DNA from: Cyanobacteria bacterium UBA11372
Lineage (GTDB): Bacteria; Cyanobacteriota; Cyanobacteriia; Cyanobacteriales; Aerosakkonemataceae
DNA: 22,419 nt
Reading direction: 5' to 3'
Assembly: GCA_003486675.1 (NCBI GenBank)
Contig: DNGG01000589.1
Span: 3,320 to 25,738, forward strand
In this document: positions 7,091 through 15,718 of the stretch, one piece after another
Layout of the letters: every line of letters begins with the position of its first letter
Numbering within the stretch: position 1 is the stretch's first letter
Made by a program: the position numbers and the translations under genes
The notes under the pieces: generated by a model
What the model was told of the DNA's origin: nothing
The model's database searches: none
Seen by the model: the letters and a program-made list of their open reading frames with translations, nothing else

Positions 7091-7549
7091 CCCGCCCTTT
7101 GGGTAGCGAATTCAATTAATTGTATTCCATCCTACAGCACTTACCTTCAGGGGTCAACCCTGGGGGTATTTTATGTTAGTGCATCTGTACCAATGCTCTC
7201 AGAGGCTGGCATAAGCCCCAGGAAGGCGTTATATACTGCCTTTGGCCTGTGTAACCTAAAACCATTTTCGTGGGTCTACTCCCTTGATAAAGGCTTAAGG
7301 TCTATAGCTACACAGCTAATTGGTTATGTTTTTGAGGCTGATAAAGCAGCTACAGGACGTTGTAGCCGTAAACCATTTCGTGGGGTTATAATAGAAAGTT
7401 TTGCTGTTAGTGACTTGATATCGGGGTCGTAATGGGTTATTGCTACCCAGTATGTTTATGGTGGTAGTTGAGATAAAAGCGAGATCAAGAAGCTGACTAG
7501 ATGAACAGTAAGCGGCTGCAATAATCTTTCTAGAGTCATACTAGATAAA
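7091..7549. other. Gene-free stretch with hairpins, possible structured RNA
   Basis: No recognised gene. The frame of the winged-helix gene stays open past its TAG (7088-7090) to 7432, but its translation looks unlike a protein family I know. Hairpins: CAGGG/CCCTG at 7148-7162, and AAGGC/GCCTT around a 10-base loop (about 7222-7241) extended by CCA/TGG. A 15-16 base motif ACCATTTtCGTGGG occurs twice, near 7261 and 7372. The hairpins and repeat could belong to a non-coding RNA or to the end of a mobile element; neither is established. Confidence 0.35.
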
Positions 7550-7623
<74 letters not shown>

Positions 7624-7634
7624 TCGCTTTATCT

Positions 7635-7664
7635 AGTATAACCACAAACTCAAAAAAATAGCAA
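7635..7664 (-). promoter_or_regulatory. Putative promoter of the initiator tRNA
   Basis: Minus-strand TTGCTA (7659-7664) and TATACT (7635-7640) are separated by 18 bp and match 4 of 6 and 5 of 6 of the sigma-70 consensus. Transcription would begin near 7628, a few bases before the mature tRNA 5' end at 7623. The -35 lies within two bases of the asparaginase stop codon, so the tRNA may be transcribed both from here and by read-through. Confidence 0.45.
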
Positions 7665-8618
7665 CTAGGGCAGCGATAATTCTCCAACAACTTCTAGACG
7701 CTTGTACTTGCCTAGAGTCACAAAGGTTTCTGCCAAAGATTCTGCCACCGTGGGAGAGATCCAGCCCACTTGCCGCAAAAGGTAAATCGCCGCAGCATAC
7801 TTGGCTCGCTTAGAACCGTCGATAACTTTAATCGCCAGTCCCATGCCTTCGCCCACCTTGCCAATGCACTGAACGCCTTCTGCGCCAGCTTTACTGACGA
7901 TTTCGCCAGCAGTCAGTCGCATCAGTTCGGTATCGAATTCTCCATCGCCTGCCACCATTGCTGGATGATTGGTCATGGCGCGGACAATGCGCTCCATATC
8001 CAAACTTTCCCCAGAAGACAGCCGCGCATACAACGCCGCCATTTGACCGAGTTGCATAAAATAGGTCGGGGCGCCGCAATCATCGTGGGCGCTGATAAAC
8101 TCTTCCCCAGGCATTCGCAGCAACTCGGCGAATTTGCCCAAGATTAGCTGCTGAACGGGGTGATTGCGCTGCAAGTAAGAATTGAGCGACCAATTTAACT
8201 GCTGGCAGACGGCTAGCATTCCCGCGTGTTTGCCGGAGCAATTATATTCCAGCGGACTCTGCTTCCCGTCTGGTACTGGACACTGGAGTGCCGATGGATC
8301 GATATCGCAGCGCCAAAGGACGTTAAAAACCTGCCGTACTTGGTCGATTTTGCCTTGATGCGAACTACAGATAATCGCTAAGTCTTTGTCTGTCAAGCCA
8401 TAGCGTTCTAGCGTCCCCGTGGTGGTGACGGCGAGTGCTTGGAAAGGCTTGAGCGCGGAACGGGCGAAGGTAGCGGTTTCGGCGCTGCCTGCCACTGATA
8501 AAGTACGCCCCCGCTCGTCGCATACAACTGCTTGGGCGCGGTGCGTGGATTCAATAATGCCTTCCCGCAGTAAGCTGACTCCCAGTTCTGCGGTTTGATT
8601 TCGTTTTCCCCTTGTCAT
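7665..8618 (-). CDS. L-asparaginase II (thermolabile, Zn-type family)
   Basis: A 317-residue cytosolic protein of the Asparaginase_II family (Rhizobium etli ReAIV/ReAV type), unrelated to the E. coli AnsA/AnsB fold. The catalytic S-x-x-K pair is S54-K57 (ARSALKPFQA). The zinc-site residues of the family are present: C127 and K130 in NCSGKH, and C181 in HDDCGAP. It hydrolyses L-asparagine to aspartate and ammonia. The start MTRGKRNQTAELGV has no strong ribosome-binding site, but the length fits the family. It is the last protein gene of the minus-strand block that includes yqeK, rsfS and CGLD27, with a 120-nt gap upstream, and the initiator tRNA follows. Confidence 0.93.
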   Translation of the reverse strand: MTRGKRNQTAELGVSLLREGIIESTHRAQAVVCDERGRTLSVAGSAETATFARSALKPFQALAVTTTGTLERYGLTDKDLAIICSSHQGKIDQVRQVFNVLWRCDIDPSALQCPVPDGKQSPLEYNCSGKHAGMLAVCQQLNWSLNSYLQRNHPVQQLILGKFAELLRMPGEEFISAHDDCGAPTYFMQLGQMAALYARLSSGESLDMERIVRAMTNHPAMVAGDGEFDTELMRLTAGEIVSKAGAEGVQCIGKVGEGMGLAIKVIDGSKRAKYAAAIYLLRQVGWISPTVAESLAETFVTLGKYKRLEVVGELSLP

Positions 8619-8738
8619 GGGTAAGACTTTAACATATTAGTTATTCGTTATTAGTCATAGTCGTTGGTAATTTAGTCAATTGTTGCTATTTGACCCATTA
8701 CCGATGACCCAATCTAAAATCTCAAATTCCCCTGGGGC

Positions 8739-9239
8739 TTAGAGGAAAAACCAGACAATGCAGCCGATACTGAAAACGACGGCGAGGATGGCGAAGGTTC
8801 GCAGGAGGCGTTTGAGGATCGGTTGCACCTGATAAGTTACCAAAAGGCGATCGCGCGTTAGCACTTCGAGTGGTTTGACCCAGGTTTGACCATCGTACCA
8901 GCCCGACTCTTCGTAGAATACCGTCGGATTTACCAGGCGCTCACGCACGTACCACCAGCCCAAGTATAACCGCAGCAGCACCAACGTCATCAACAGACCT
9001 GCAATAGCCGCCCCAAACAGCAAAAACTTACCTGTTGCCTTCATCGGGGCAAAACTCGCCGCTGCGACTGGTCCTGCCACCAGCCAACTCCAACCCCAAA
9101 CCCAAGCTATTTTTGTGATATAGCTACCCACTTCCAGCGTTCCCCAGCTATAAAACCAAGATTCCTTTAACTCCTGGTATTCGTTGATGGGTTGCTGTTC
9201 AGACGGAACCGGGCACACCGAAACCGAAGACTCCATCAT
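8739..9239 (-). CDS. CGLD27 family membrane protein (DUF1230)
   Basis: A 166-residue protein of the CGLD27 family, conserved in cyanobacteria, algae and plants. Recognisable parts are the soluble N-terminus with PSEQQPINEYQELKESWFYS, a membrane segment around residues 44-63, a second near 71-92, then the conserved LGWWYVRERLVNPTVFYEES and GWYDGQTWVKP, and a final hydrophobic helix at about 147-165. Plant homologues are plastid proteins linked to iron-limited growth; in cyanobacteria the molecular role is unsettled. It starts 28 nt after the rsfS stop and is probably co-transcribed with it. Confidence 0.92.
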   Translation of the reverse strand: MMESSVSVCPVPSEQQPINEYQELKESWFYSWGTLEVGSYITKIAWVWGWSWLVAGPVAAASFAPMKATGKFLLFGAAIAGLLMTLVLLRLYLGWWYVRERLVNPTVFYEESGWYDGQTWVKPLEVLTRDRLLVTYQVQPILKRLLRTFAILAVVFSIGCIVWFFL

Positions 9240-9267
9240 GGTTCGCCAAACCCTACCCGATTAGATA

Positions 9268-9690
9268 TTAGATGCTAGATGCCGTCAACTCTATGCGTTC
9301 TGCATGACTCCAGAACGCTTCCAGATTATAAAACTCCCGTTCGCGAGGCATCAAGATGTGGAGCATCACATCGCCGTAGTCTAGCAGCACCCAAGAGGCT
9401 TCTGCTTCTCCCTCGGTGCGCCTGGGACGCCGTTGCAACTCTTTTTCCACCTTTTCTTGTATCCCTTGGGCAATTGCCCTTACCTGCACCCGCGAAAACC
9501 CGGTAATAAACACGAAGTAATCTGCCAGGTACGACACGTCCGATACTCGCAGTACTACGATATCGGCGCCCTTGCGGTCTTCCGCGGCGCTGACGGCGTC
9601 CCTTACCAGCAACCAGATCTGATCGCGATCGCTCTGGGATAATTTATCTGCACTTGATGCAGAATCTACTGTTTTTAAATCTTCAGACAT
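9268..9690 (-). CDS. rsfS: Ribosome silencing factor RsfS
   Basis: A 140-residue protein of the RsfS/Iojap family, which binds ribosomal protein uL14 and blocks subunit joining to damp translation in starvation. Family sequence is clear: KGADIVVLRVSDVSYLADYF, VFITGFSRVQVRAIAQGI, then WVLLDYGDVMLHILMPRERE and FYNLEAFW near the C-terminus. I chose the ATG at 9690 (MSEDLKTVD) because GGAGAAGGA lies 9-12 bases upstream on the minus strand; the longer version needs a TTG at 9729. It sits between yqeK (144-nt gap) and CGLD27 (28-nt gap). The yqeK-rsfS pairing is common in bacteria. Confidence 0.95.
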   Translation of the reverse strand: MSEDLKTVDSASSADKLSQSDRDQIWLLVRDAVSAAEDRKGADIVVLRVSDVSYLADYFVFITGFSRVQVRAIAQGIQEKVEKELQRRPRRTEGEAEASWVLLDYGDVMLHILMPREREFYNLEAFWSHAERIELTASSI

Positions 9691-9834
9691 TAAGTTGTTC
9701 TTTCCTTCTCCAGTTTTCAAGGTTAACAAAATTTCTCTCTCTCTCCAAATTTTTGGCCTTTGAAGCTAAATTAATCGGTTTTTCAGGTTTTTCTCCCAAT
9801 TAAATCAATTTTTTCAGGTTCAAAGCCATCGTCC

Positions 9835-10434
9835 CTATGCAGTTATAAAGTTATTATCCTGGGCTGATGGTCTGTTGCGGCTTGCCATTTGCATTGCCCA
9901 ATTTTGCTGCAATACAGTTCTATGTTGAATTAAACGATTGATATTCATCAAATATTTCAGGTAATAATCGCCACTTTCCCAAACAGCTTGAGCAATATTT
10001 TTCCAACTCACCAGCCCCCAAGCCTTTAACTCTGAGGTCTGTCCCCGCCCTAGATCTATGCTATCAGCTTGAAATACGATACAACCGATCCGGAGCGTGC
10101 CCGGTCTGCCTAAAGTATGATTTTCAATTTCTTGCAATATTTCTTCATCTTGAACCCCAAAACGATCTCTAGCTACAATTGCGCCCAAGAGTGGGTGCAA
10201 AAGGTGCGGATTCGCTTGCTCAAACCCTTCGACTTCTAAACCTTCTACTTCTGCTATTTCCAACGGTTGTTGTGGAGTGAAATTTTGAGTTAGGTCGTGG
10301 ATTAACCCAGCCGCAGCCGCTGGGCTAGGCAAAAGAGCAGCTGTCTGCTCAACTCTGAGAATATGATGAAGCCGGGAATCGGGCACCTTATCCCCTAACC
10401 AAGCTAATACCCGCTCGGGCATCAACCTCGTCAT
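9835..10434 (-). CDS. yqeK: HD-domain hydrolase, YqeK-like (diadenosine tetraphosphatase)
   Basis: About 199 residues. The HD phosphohydrolase layout of YqeK is visible: HHILRVEQTAALL (first His), AGLIHDLTQ (the HD pair), HPLLGAIVARDRFG, then ENHTLGRPG and IVFQADSIDLGRG in place of the usual HTxG and ADxIEPxR motifs. YqeK enzymes hydrolyse Ap4A symmetrically to two ADP with a metal centre. The start is uncertain: the frame is open to a TTG at 10470, with ATGs at 10458, 10434 and 10422. I chose 10434 (MTRLMPERVLAWL), which leaves a family-like N-terminus, but no ribosome-binding site is decisive. Located upstream of rsfS on the same strand. Confidence 0.85.
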   Translation of the reverse strand: MTRLMPERVLAWLGDKVPDSRLHHILRVEQTAALLPSPAAAAGLIHDLTQNFTPQQPLEIAEVEGLEVEGFEQANPHLLHPLLGAIVARDRFGVQDEEILQEIENHTLGRPGTLRIGCIVFQADSIDLGRGQTSELKAWGLVSWKNIAQAVWESGDYYLKYLMNINRLIQHRTVLQQNWAMQMASRNRPSAQDNNFITA

Positions 10435-10560
10435 CTCCAAAGGTAACAACAGAACCATCGGCAAGCGCAACTGGCTTCTACGATAAATTACTAGGTTTAT
10501 TTTATCGTTTTTGACTAGAGCGATGGAACTTGCAGCCTGGTTTTACGGGTTAAATTTCAC

Positions 10561-11823
10561 TTAGTTTGGTATGGCATTCCGTATGGTAGCTGGATTGGTG
10601 GTAACTTCAGCAAATAGTGCCTCATAACCATCCAAGGCTTGCTCGAAGGAGTATTGCTCGACTGCATAACGCCTGCCTTGCTGAGCGAACTTTTCGGCTT
10701 TTTCCGGATGAGCGTACAGATCCTTGACGGCAAATGCTAACGCATCGGGGTCTTCTGGGGCAACTACCAGTCCGCCACTGCTTTGCTTGATGGCTCTGGC
10801 AGCCGTGCCGGTTGCCGGAACGCTGGCGATAATTGGGCGTCCCGAAGCCAGCAGCACTTGGGTTTTTGAAGGCATATTGAAGGCGATGACGTTTTCCTTT
10901 TGTACGATCAATCCCACGTCGGCTGCGGCTAGCATTTCCGGCAGTTGTTCCCGGGGTTGGAACGGTAGCAGCAGCACGTTGTCTGCACCGCGAGCTTGAC
11001 AATACTGGTACAATCGATTTATAGCTTTTTCTTCCCCAACGATCGTAAAGACGATATCTTGTATGTGGCGCAGGCGAACCGCAGCATCGATAACGGTTTC
11101 TAAGTTTTGAGTGAGGGCGATGTTGCCCGAGTATAGCACGACGAATTTGCCTTCAAGTTGATACGCTTGGCGGAAGGCGTTATTTTCTTTGGGTAAGGGA
11201 CGAATGAAATTCACATCCACCCAGTTGGGAATTAAGGCAATTTTGTCTTCACTTACGCCCTTGCGATTCAAGTTTTCCACAAACACATCGCTGATGACGC
11301 TAATTTTGTGCGCTGTGTGGTAGGCGAATTTTTCCAAAGCTTCAAAGACTCGAATCATCGTTTTGCTCTTGAGCAGCCCAGTCTGAACGGCGGCTTCTGG
11401 CAAAATATCCTGGAGATTGAGAACAACCGGACAGCGGTGCAACCATCCCAGGACAGCCGCCGGGACGGAAACCGGCAGGGGGGGTGAGGTGAGCAGAATC
11501 ACATCCGGGCGCTTGCCTTTAATCGCATGAACCAAACTCAGCAATACAAAGCTGCCATCGAGCAGAATCCGATCCAACAAATTTGGTTTGGGGCGAACCC
11601 ACAGCCAATTGCGCTGAACCACGACGCCGGTTTCGCTTCTTTCGGTAATCCACAACTGGCGCTGATATTCTGGATAAATCCGCCGCTGGGGATAGTTGGG
11701 CATTCCCGTGACCACGCGGATTGTGTGACCGCGCTTGGCTAGACCTTCTGCCAGTTCGGTCATTAAAGGGGCGATGCCAATCGGCTCTGGAGCGTAATTG
11801 TAAGAATAGATCAGGATACGCAT
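10561..11823 (-). CDS. WcaI/WbuB-like glycosyltransferase, family 4
   Basis: A 420-residue GT-B glycosyltransferase. The N-terminal acceptor domain starts MRILIYSYNYAPEPIGIAP with the APEPIG pattern of the WcaI group, followed by VTGMPNYPQRRIYPEY and LLTSPPLPVSVPAAVLG. The C-terminal GT4 nucleotide-sugar domain has VVLYSGNIALTQNLETVIDA, IVGEE, LLPFQP and the MPSKTQVLLASGRPIIAS region that binds the donor. WcaI-type enzymes add sugars to lipid-linked exopolysaccharide or O-antigen intermediates at the cytoplasmic membrane; the sugar here is unknown. It is divergent from the channel gene at 12091 and 102-126 nt from yqeK. No other polysaccharide gene is in view. Confidence 0.9.
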   Translation of the reverse strand: MRILIYSYNYAPEPIGIAPLMTELAEGLAKRGHTIRVVTGMPNYPQRRIYPEYQRQLWITERSETGVVVQRNWLWVRPKPNLLDRILLDGSFVLLSLVHAIKGKRPDVILLTSPPLPVSVPAAVLGWLHRCPVVLNLQDILPEAAVQTGLLKSKTMIRVFEALEKFAYHTAHKISVISDVFVENLNRKGVSEDKIALIPNWVDVNFIRPLPKENNAFRQAYQLEGKFVVLYSGNIALTQNLETVIDAAVRLRHIQDIVFTIVGEEKAINRLYQYCQARGADNVLLLPFQPREQLPEMLAAADVGLIVQKENVIAFNMPSKTQVLLASGRPIIASVPATGTAARAIKQSSGGLVVAPEDPDALAFAVKDLYAHPEKAEKFAQQGRRYAVEQYSFEQALDGYEALFAEVTTNPATIRNAIPN

Positions 11824-11960
11824 ATCACACCAAGTCCATAAAGTTTGAGAGTTAACTAGGAATCAAGTTGGATTTTTCAGCTACGGTTAGCAGTCGGGCG
11901 GTGTTGTCTGGGTGGATACATCCCATTTTGTCTATTTTCCACTCCCGCCCCCTAGCTGAT

Positions 11961-11979
11961 GGGTAGGCGTAGCCTACCC
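11961..11979. repeat. Small palindrome in the divergent intergenic region
   Basis: GGGTAGGC (11961-11968), a three-base loop, GCCTACCC (11972-11979). The hairpin lies between the divergent glycosyltransferase and channel genes. GTAGGCGTAGCCTAC-type palindromes are common dispersed cyanobacterial repeats, so a specific regulatory role is not implied. Confidence 0.5.
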
Positions 11980-12090
11980 CTACCCAGATAGCACCCCAAA
12001 AGCTAATTTCTACGGTAAATTGGCAAGAGGATTCCTACCATCCCCCAGTTAAAGCCGCGAGGATTGTTCAAACGCTCATCACTTGCACTC

Positions 12091-12870
12091 ATGTCGCTCC
12101 GACAAAATATTTCCTTTTACTTTGAAGACATTGAAACGCCTACTGGCAGAATCATCAATTTAATTATTACAGCTCTAGTTTTATTATCGTCAGCCATCTT
12201 TGTGGTTGAAACCTATGAGATCCCTCAAAACCTACGGTTGCATCTCAACTTGATAAACTCCGTAATTCTACTGATCTTTGCCATTGAGTATTTGTTACGT
12301 TTTTGGTGTGCTGAGGAAAAGATTAAGTTTTTATTCAGTGTTTTCTCTTTAATTGACTTGCTCGCTATTATACCATTCTTGATCGGAGTAATAGATATCA
12401 CTTATCTCCGAATTTTTCGATGGTTTAGAATTTTGCGCTTAGTTCGCTTTTTAGAAGTAAAGACGGTTAAAGGTCGTTTTAGCAGCGGAGATAGCGTCAT
12501 TTATGCCAGGATATTATTTACTTTGTTTGCTATTATTTTTGTTTATTCAGGATTAATTTATCAAGTCGAGCATCCGGTTAATCGGGCGCAGTTTAGTACT
12601 TTTTTGGATGCGGTTTATTTTGCTGTAGTAACGATGACAACGGTTGGGTTCGGCGATGTGACGCCGATTTCACCAGCCGGTCGCCTGCTGACGGTGTTAA
12701 TGATTTTTACCGGAATTGCACTGATTCCCTGGCAAGTGGGAGATTTGATTAAGCGCTTGGTGAGAACGGTGAACAAGGTAGATATGCTTTGTCCGAATTG
12801 CGCGTTATCTTTTCACGATGCTGATGCAAGATTCTGCAAAAATTGTGGAACTCGGTTGGATGGAAATTGA
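12091..12870 (+). CDS. Voltage-gated-type potassium channel with C-terminal zinc ribbon
   Basis: A 259-residue ion-transport-family channel subunit. Membrane helices S1-S3 fill residues about 20-100. S4 is RIFRWFRILRLVR at about 106-118, with Arg at every third position as in voltage sensors. S5 follows (ILFTLFAIIFVYSGLIY). The pore carries the K+ filter TVGFGD at about 184-189, and S6 is LLTVLMIFTGIALIPWQVG. After S6 a short tail bears CPNC (about 233-236) and CKNCG (about 248-252), forming a zinc-ribbon. The function would be potassium flux across the plasma membrane as a tetramer. Start: the ATG at 12091 gives a normal short N-terminus; a TTG at 12064 would add nine residues. Confidence 0.9.
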   Translation: MSLRQNISFYFEDIETPTGRIINLIITALVLLSSAIFVVETYEIPQNLRLHLNLINSVILLIFAIEYLLRFWCAEEKIKFLFSVFSLIDLLAIIPFLIGVIDITYLRIFRWFRILRLVRFLEVKTVKGRFSSGDSVIYARILFTLFAIIFVYSGLIYQVEHPVNRAQFSTFLDAVYFAVVTMTTVGFGDVTPISPAGRLLTVLMIFTGIALIPWQVGDLIKRLVRTVNKVDMLCPNCALSFHDADARFCKNCGTRLDGN

Positions 12871-13162
12871 AATCCTTTTGGCTCAAAGCGCGATCGCTCT
12901 CTCTGGCTTTTGGCGCCGCGCCTTCCTAGAAGAATCCGCTACGCACGCCCACTCGTTGCCGCCTGATGGGCAATAAGTGCATTTTTCACAGGCTCGCTGC
13001 TTTTGCGATCGTGTGAGTTTGTATAGTTAAGTCATCAGGACTGACGCCGCTCGAGGCCATCACCAAAGTTTCTGAGTCATAGAAACCCGGATGGGTGCGC
13101 CCAAGTCCTGGTCATCTGGAAAATTCAGGCTGCTTGATAGTCGAGTGGAGACGAAAGCACGC

Positions 13163-15625
13163 ATGTCGTGGACACCCCTAAGCCACCGCCTTGCCTGCCT
13201 GCCTTTAATTTTGGCTGGCCCCATCTTGCGCCGCACGGAACCGGATGCGGTTACCGTTTGGGTGGCGTTAAAAAAACCTTGCCAAGTTGGACTGGGTGTA
13301 TATGCCACCCACGCCGGGAATAAAATCATCGCTCACCCCATCCTCGAGGGTTCGCGCCCCACAGTCGGTTTGGGTAAATACCTGCACGTGGTGGCAGTGA
13401 CGGCAAAGCCAGTCTCTCGCCATCAACTCGAACCCGGAAAAATCTACGCCTACAGCCTCACTTTTTCCAACTACCCTGGAGGGTTGCTCAAAGCTTTAAA
13501 CTCACAAGGCGGCGTCTCCAACATCACGGTTAGCTATTTCGAGCATGGTCTGCCTACCTTTGCCCTGCCGCCGGAGGATTTAAACCACCTGCGAATTGTA
13601 CACGGTTCTTGCCGCAAACCCCACGGAGGCGGACAGGATGCCTTACCCATGCTCGACGATCTGATCGCCTTGGACGCTGGTATCGCAAATTCTAGACCGC
13701 AGCAGCTATTTTTGACCGGCGACCAAATCTACGGAGACGATGTTGCCGATCCGCTGTTATGGGCGGTGACTGACGCCGGGGATACCCTACTGGGATGGGA
13801 AGAAAATCTGCCCATTGGCGATGGATACAAAAAATCCACAGATCTAAAACCGGGTACGCGCAGCGATATCGCCAGAGATGATGGCGGCTTTACCGCCATG
13901 CTGGTGAATCACCCCGAAAAAGCTAAAAGTCACTTGTTTAGCTTGGGGGAATACTATGGGATGTATTTGTTCGCTTGGTCGCAAGTTCTTTGGCCCGATC
14001 GTTTCCCTCCTGGCAAGAAAATTCGCAAACACTCCCAGGACGCAAAGTTGTGGGATAAAGAAGTCGATGCTTTACAAAACTTTGCTCGCGATTTGTGGAA
14101 AGTGCGGCGAATCCTGGCGAATGTGCCAACTTATACAGTCTGCGATGACCACGATATCACCGATGATTGGTGTCTCAATCGCGAGTGGTGTAACCGCGTG
14201 TTCAGCAAGCCGCTTGGCAGGCGTGCGGTGCAGAATGGAATGCTAGCGTATGCCGTGTTTCAGGGGTGGGGAAATACCCCCGACCAGTTTGAGTCGGGGC
14301 AACCCGGTGAGAAACTATTACAAGCGGCGGTTGATTGGTCTAATTCGGCGGGGACGGATAAAAATGCTAGTGAAGCAATTTCTAAGTACGTGGGAATTCC
14401 CGCCCTCGATTTGGAAACAGGTTTGCCGAAGTTCAAACTTGATGGCGATGTGCTGATTTTGGATCGAGATTACCCGGATGGAAAGACAGCGCTACGCTGG
14501 CACTATACGGTGAGAAGCTTTAAGCATGAAGTGCTGGTGATGGATACCCGCACTTGGCGAGGTTATCCCAAGGGCGAAGATGCCTTGATGGAGCCACCCA
14601 TGCTTTTATGTCCGACAGGATTTGAGCAACAGATTTGCCAAGCGCTAACGGCTTCACCCCCCTCGTTCCCCCCTACAAAAGGGGGGAGGACAATCGAAGT
14701 AACTTTGGTGGTTTTGCCGACAAATTTGGTGAGTTTGTCGATTATTGACTTGGTGCAACGGTTGCATTTGAGTCAAGGTAAGGTTTTTGGATCGGATGTG
14801 GGGGATGCGTGGAATTTTCACGAGGAAGCTTTTACTCAGTTGCTGGCGGAACTGTTTAAGCGGCGCGATCGCATTATCATCCTCTCTGGTGATATTCACT
14901 ATTCTTGTGCAGTTCGACTCAACTACTGGTTCCGTCGTCATTTTGGCGATGCACCCGTCAACCCTGATACTCCGGAAAGATCGCGGGTATTGGCACAGTT
15001 AACTTCTAGCTCGTTTAAAAATGCCGAGTGGAAAACATATGTTGTTCATACAAAATTAAAATCTATTTTTCCAGAACCCGTACAAGAATGGGCGGGATGG
15101 AACGAACCACCGCAATTGATGGAAATCCAAGTCACGCCGCAAATGGTGCGGACGATCGAGGTGGATCTTCCGGAGCGAAAACCAACTATACTGTCATTTA
15201 AACGCATTCGCGGCACTGAAGAAATTGCTTGGGAAATTGTTATCAAACATCGGGATTCTCTGCCTGATTGGCGCTATCGGATTGATTGGATTAAACGCGA
15301 GCCTGCCCAGGAATTAATTAACGATATGAAATCTGTTGCAACAACTACAAAGCAGTTCTTATCAGGTGCTGGCGATCGCAAAAGTTGGCAAGATATAGGA
15401 TCTTTGATTTGGCGAAATCAGTGGCTGCAAGAAGGTGAGGAGATTGTCGGACGAAACAACTTTGGGTTAATTACTTTTAAATGGTCGCCCAATGAGGATA
15501 ACAAAGCTGCGATCCAGGAGGTTTATTGGCGATCGCCTTGGGAACCCACACAGATTGTTTTTAGCCGGTATGTAGTCCCCCTGCGGCTTTTAGCGCCGCC
15601 ACCATTACCGAGGACGTTCGCGTAG
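13163..15625 (+). CDS. PhoD-like metallophosphatase
   Basis: An 820-residue member of the PhoD-like (alkaline phosphatase D) superfamily. An N-terminal beta-domain (ILRRTEPDAVTVWVALKKP at about 20-40) precedes the catalytic region. Metal-ligand motifs are GDQIYGDDVADP near 187-198, CDDHDITDDW near 326-335 and LSGDIHYS near 573-580. This long subfamily is widespread in cyanobacteria; the substrate is unknown, though PhoD proteins hydrolyse phosphodiesters. I see no convincing signal peptide or Tat motif, so secretion is doubtful. I chose the ATG at 13163 (MSWTPLSHRLACL); an upstream ATG at 13091 would add 24 residues of poor quality. Residues about 498-510 (PPSFPPTKGG) come from a repeat inserted in frame at 14656-14690. 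Confidence 0.88.
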   Translation: MSWTPLSHRLACLPLILAGPILRRTEPDAVTVWVALKKPCQVGLGVYATHAGNKIIAHPILEGSRPTVGLGKYLHVVAVTAKPVSRHQLEPGKIYAYSLTFSNYPGGLLKALNSQGGVSNITVSYFEHGLPTFALPPEDLNHLRIVHGSCRKPHGGGQDALPMLDDLIALDAGIANSRPQQLFLTGDQIYGDDVADPLLWAVTDAGDTLLGWEENLPIGDGYKKSTDLKPGTRSDIARDDGGFTAMLVNHPEKAKSHLFSLGEYYGMYLFAWSQVLWPDRFPPGKKIRKHSQDAKLWDKEVDALQNFARDLWKVRRILANVPTYTVCDDHDITDDWCLNREWCNRVFSKPLGRRAVQNGMLAYAVFQGWGNTPDQFESGQPGEKLLQAAVDWSNSAGTDKNASEAISKYVGIPALDLETGLPKFKLDGDVLILDRDYPDGKTALRWHYTVRSFKHEVLVMDTRTWRGYPKGEDALMEPPMLLCPTGFEQQICQALTASPPSFPPTKGGRTIEVTLVVLPTNLVSLSIIDLVQRLHLSQGKVFGSDVGDAWNFHEEAFTQLLAELFKRRDRIIILSGDIHYSCAVRLNYWFRRHFGDAPVNPDTPERSRVLAQLTSSSFKNAEWKTYVVHTKLKSIFPEPVQEWAGWNEPPQLMEIQVTPQMVRTIEVDLPERKPTILSFKRIRGTEEIAWEIVIKHRDSLPDWRYRIDWIKREPAQELINDMKSVATTTKQFLSGAGDRKSWQDIGSLIWRNQWLQEGEEIVGRNNFGLITFKWSPNEDNKAAIQEVYWRSPWEPTQIVFSRYVVPLRLLAPPPLPRTFA
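14656..14690. repeat. Palindromic C/G-run repeat inside the PhoD-like gene
   Basis: Two CCCCCC tracts followed by TACAAAA and GGGGGG form a strong hairpin (CCCCCC 14668-14673 with GGGGGG 14681-14686). This is the form of a dispersed repeat usually seen between cyanobacterial genes. Here it is translated as SPPSFPPTKGGR without breaking the frame. Confidence 0.75.
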
Positions 15626-15667
15626 CTAGCCGCAAGGCAATATCGCATCTAGGTAATTTTTTCCCCG

Positions 15668-15702
15668 ATTACCAATTACCAATTACCCATTACCCATTAC
15701 CT
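15668..15702. repeat. Heptamer tandem repeat (STRR type)
   Basis: Five exact-length copies of a 7-bp unit: ATTACCA, ATTACCA, ATTACCC, ATTACCC, ATTACCT. This is a short tandemly repeated repetitive sequence of the kind typical of filamentous cyanobacteria. It ends 16 bp before the ATG of the AAA-like/CHASE2 gene, where a ribosome-binding site would normally be looked for; none is seen. Confidence 0.85.
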
Positions 15703-15718
15703 AAAATGTCATTCATAA

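Noticed and set aside
7148..7175. Rho-independent terminator after the winged-helix gene
   Set aside because: The stem is only 5 bp and the following bases are GGGGTATTTT rather than a T-run directly after the stem.
7193..7432. 79-codon plus-strand frame starting at ATG 7193
   Set aside because: No ribosome-binding site, no recognisable fold and hairpins within it. Treated as part of a gene-free stretch.
10622..11742. Frames overlapping the glycosyltransferase gene on both strands
   Set aside because: Low-complexity Ser/Arg-rich translations typical of shifted frames of a real gene.
12064..12090. TTG start for the channel gene, nine residues upstream
   Set aside because: ATG at 12091 gives a normal N-terminus and the TTG has its purine tract directly abutting it, too close for ribosome binding.
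13060..15246. Several antisense and shifted frames of 60-95 codons inside the PhoD-like gene
   Set aside because: They are shadows of a well-supported 820-residue gene and show no independent motifs or start signals.
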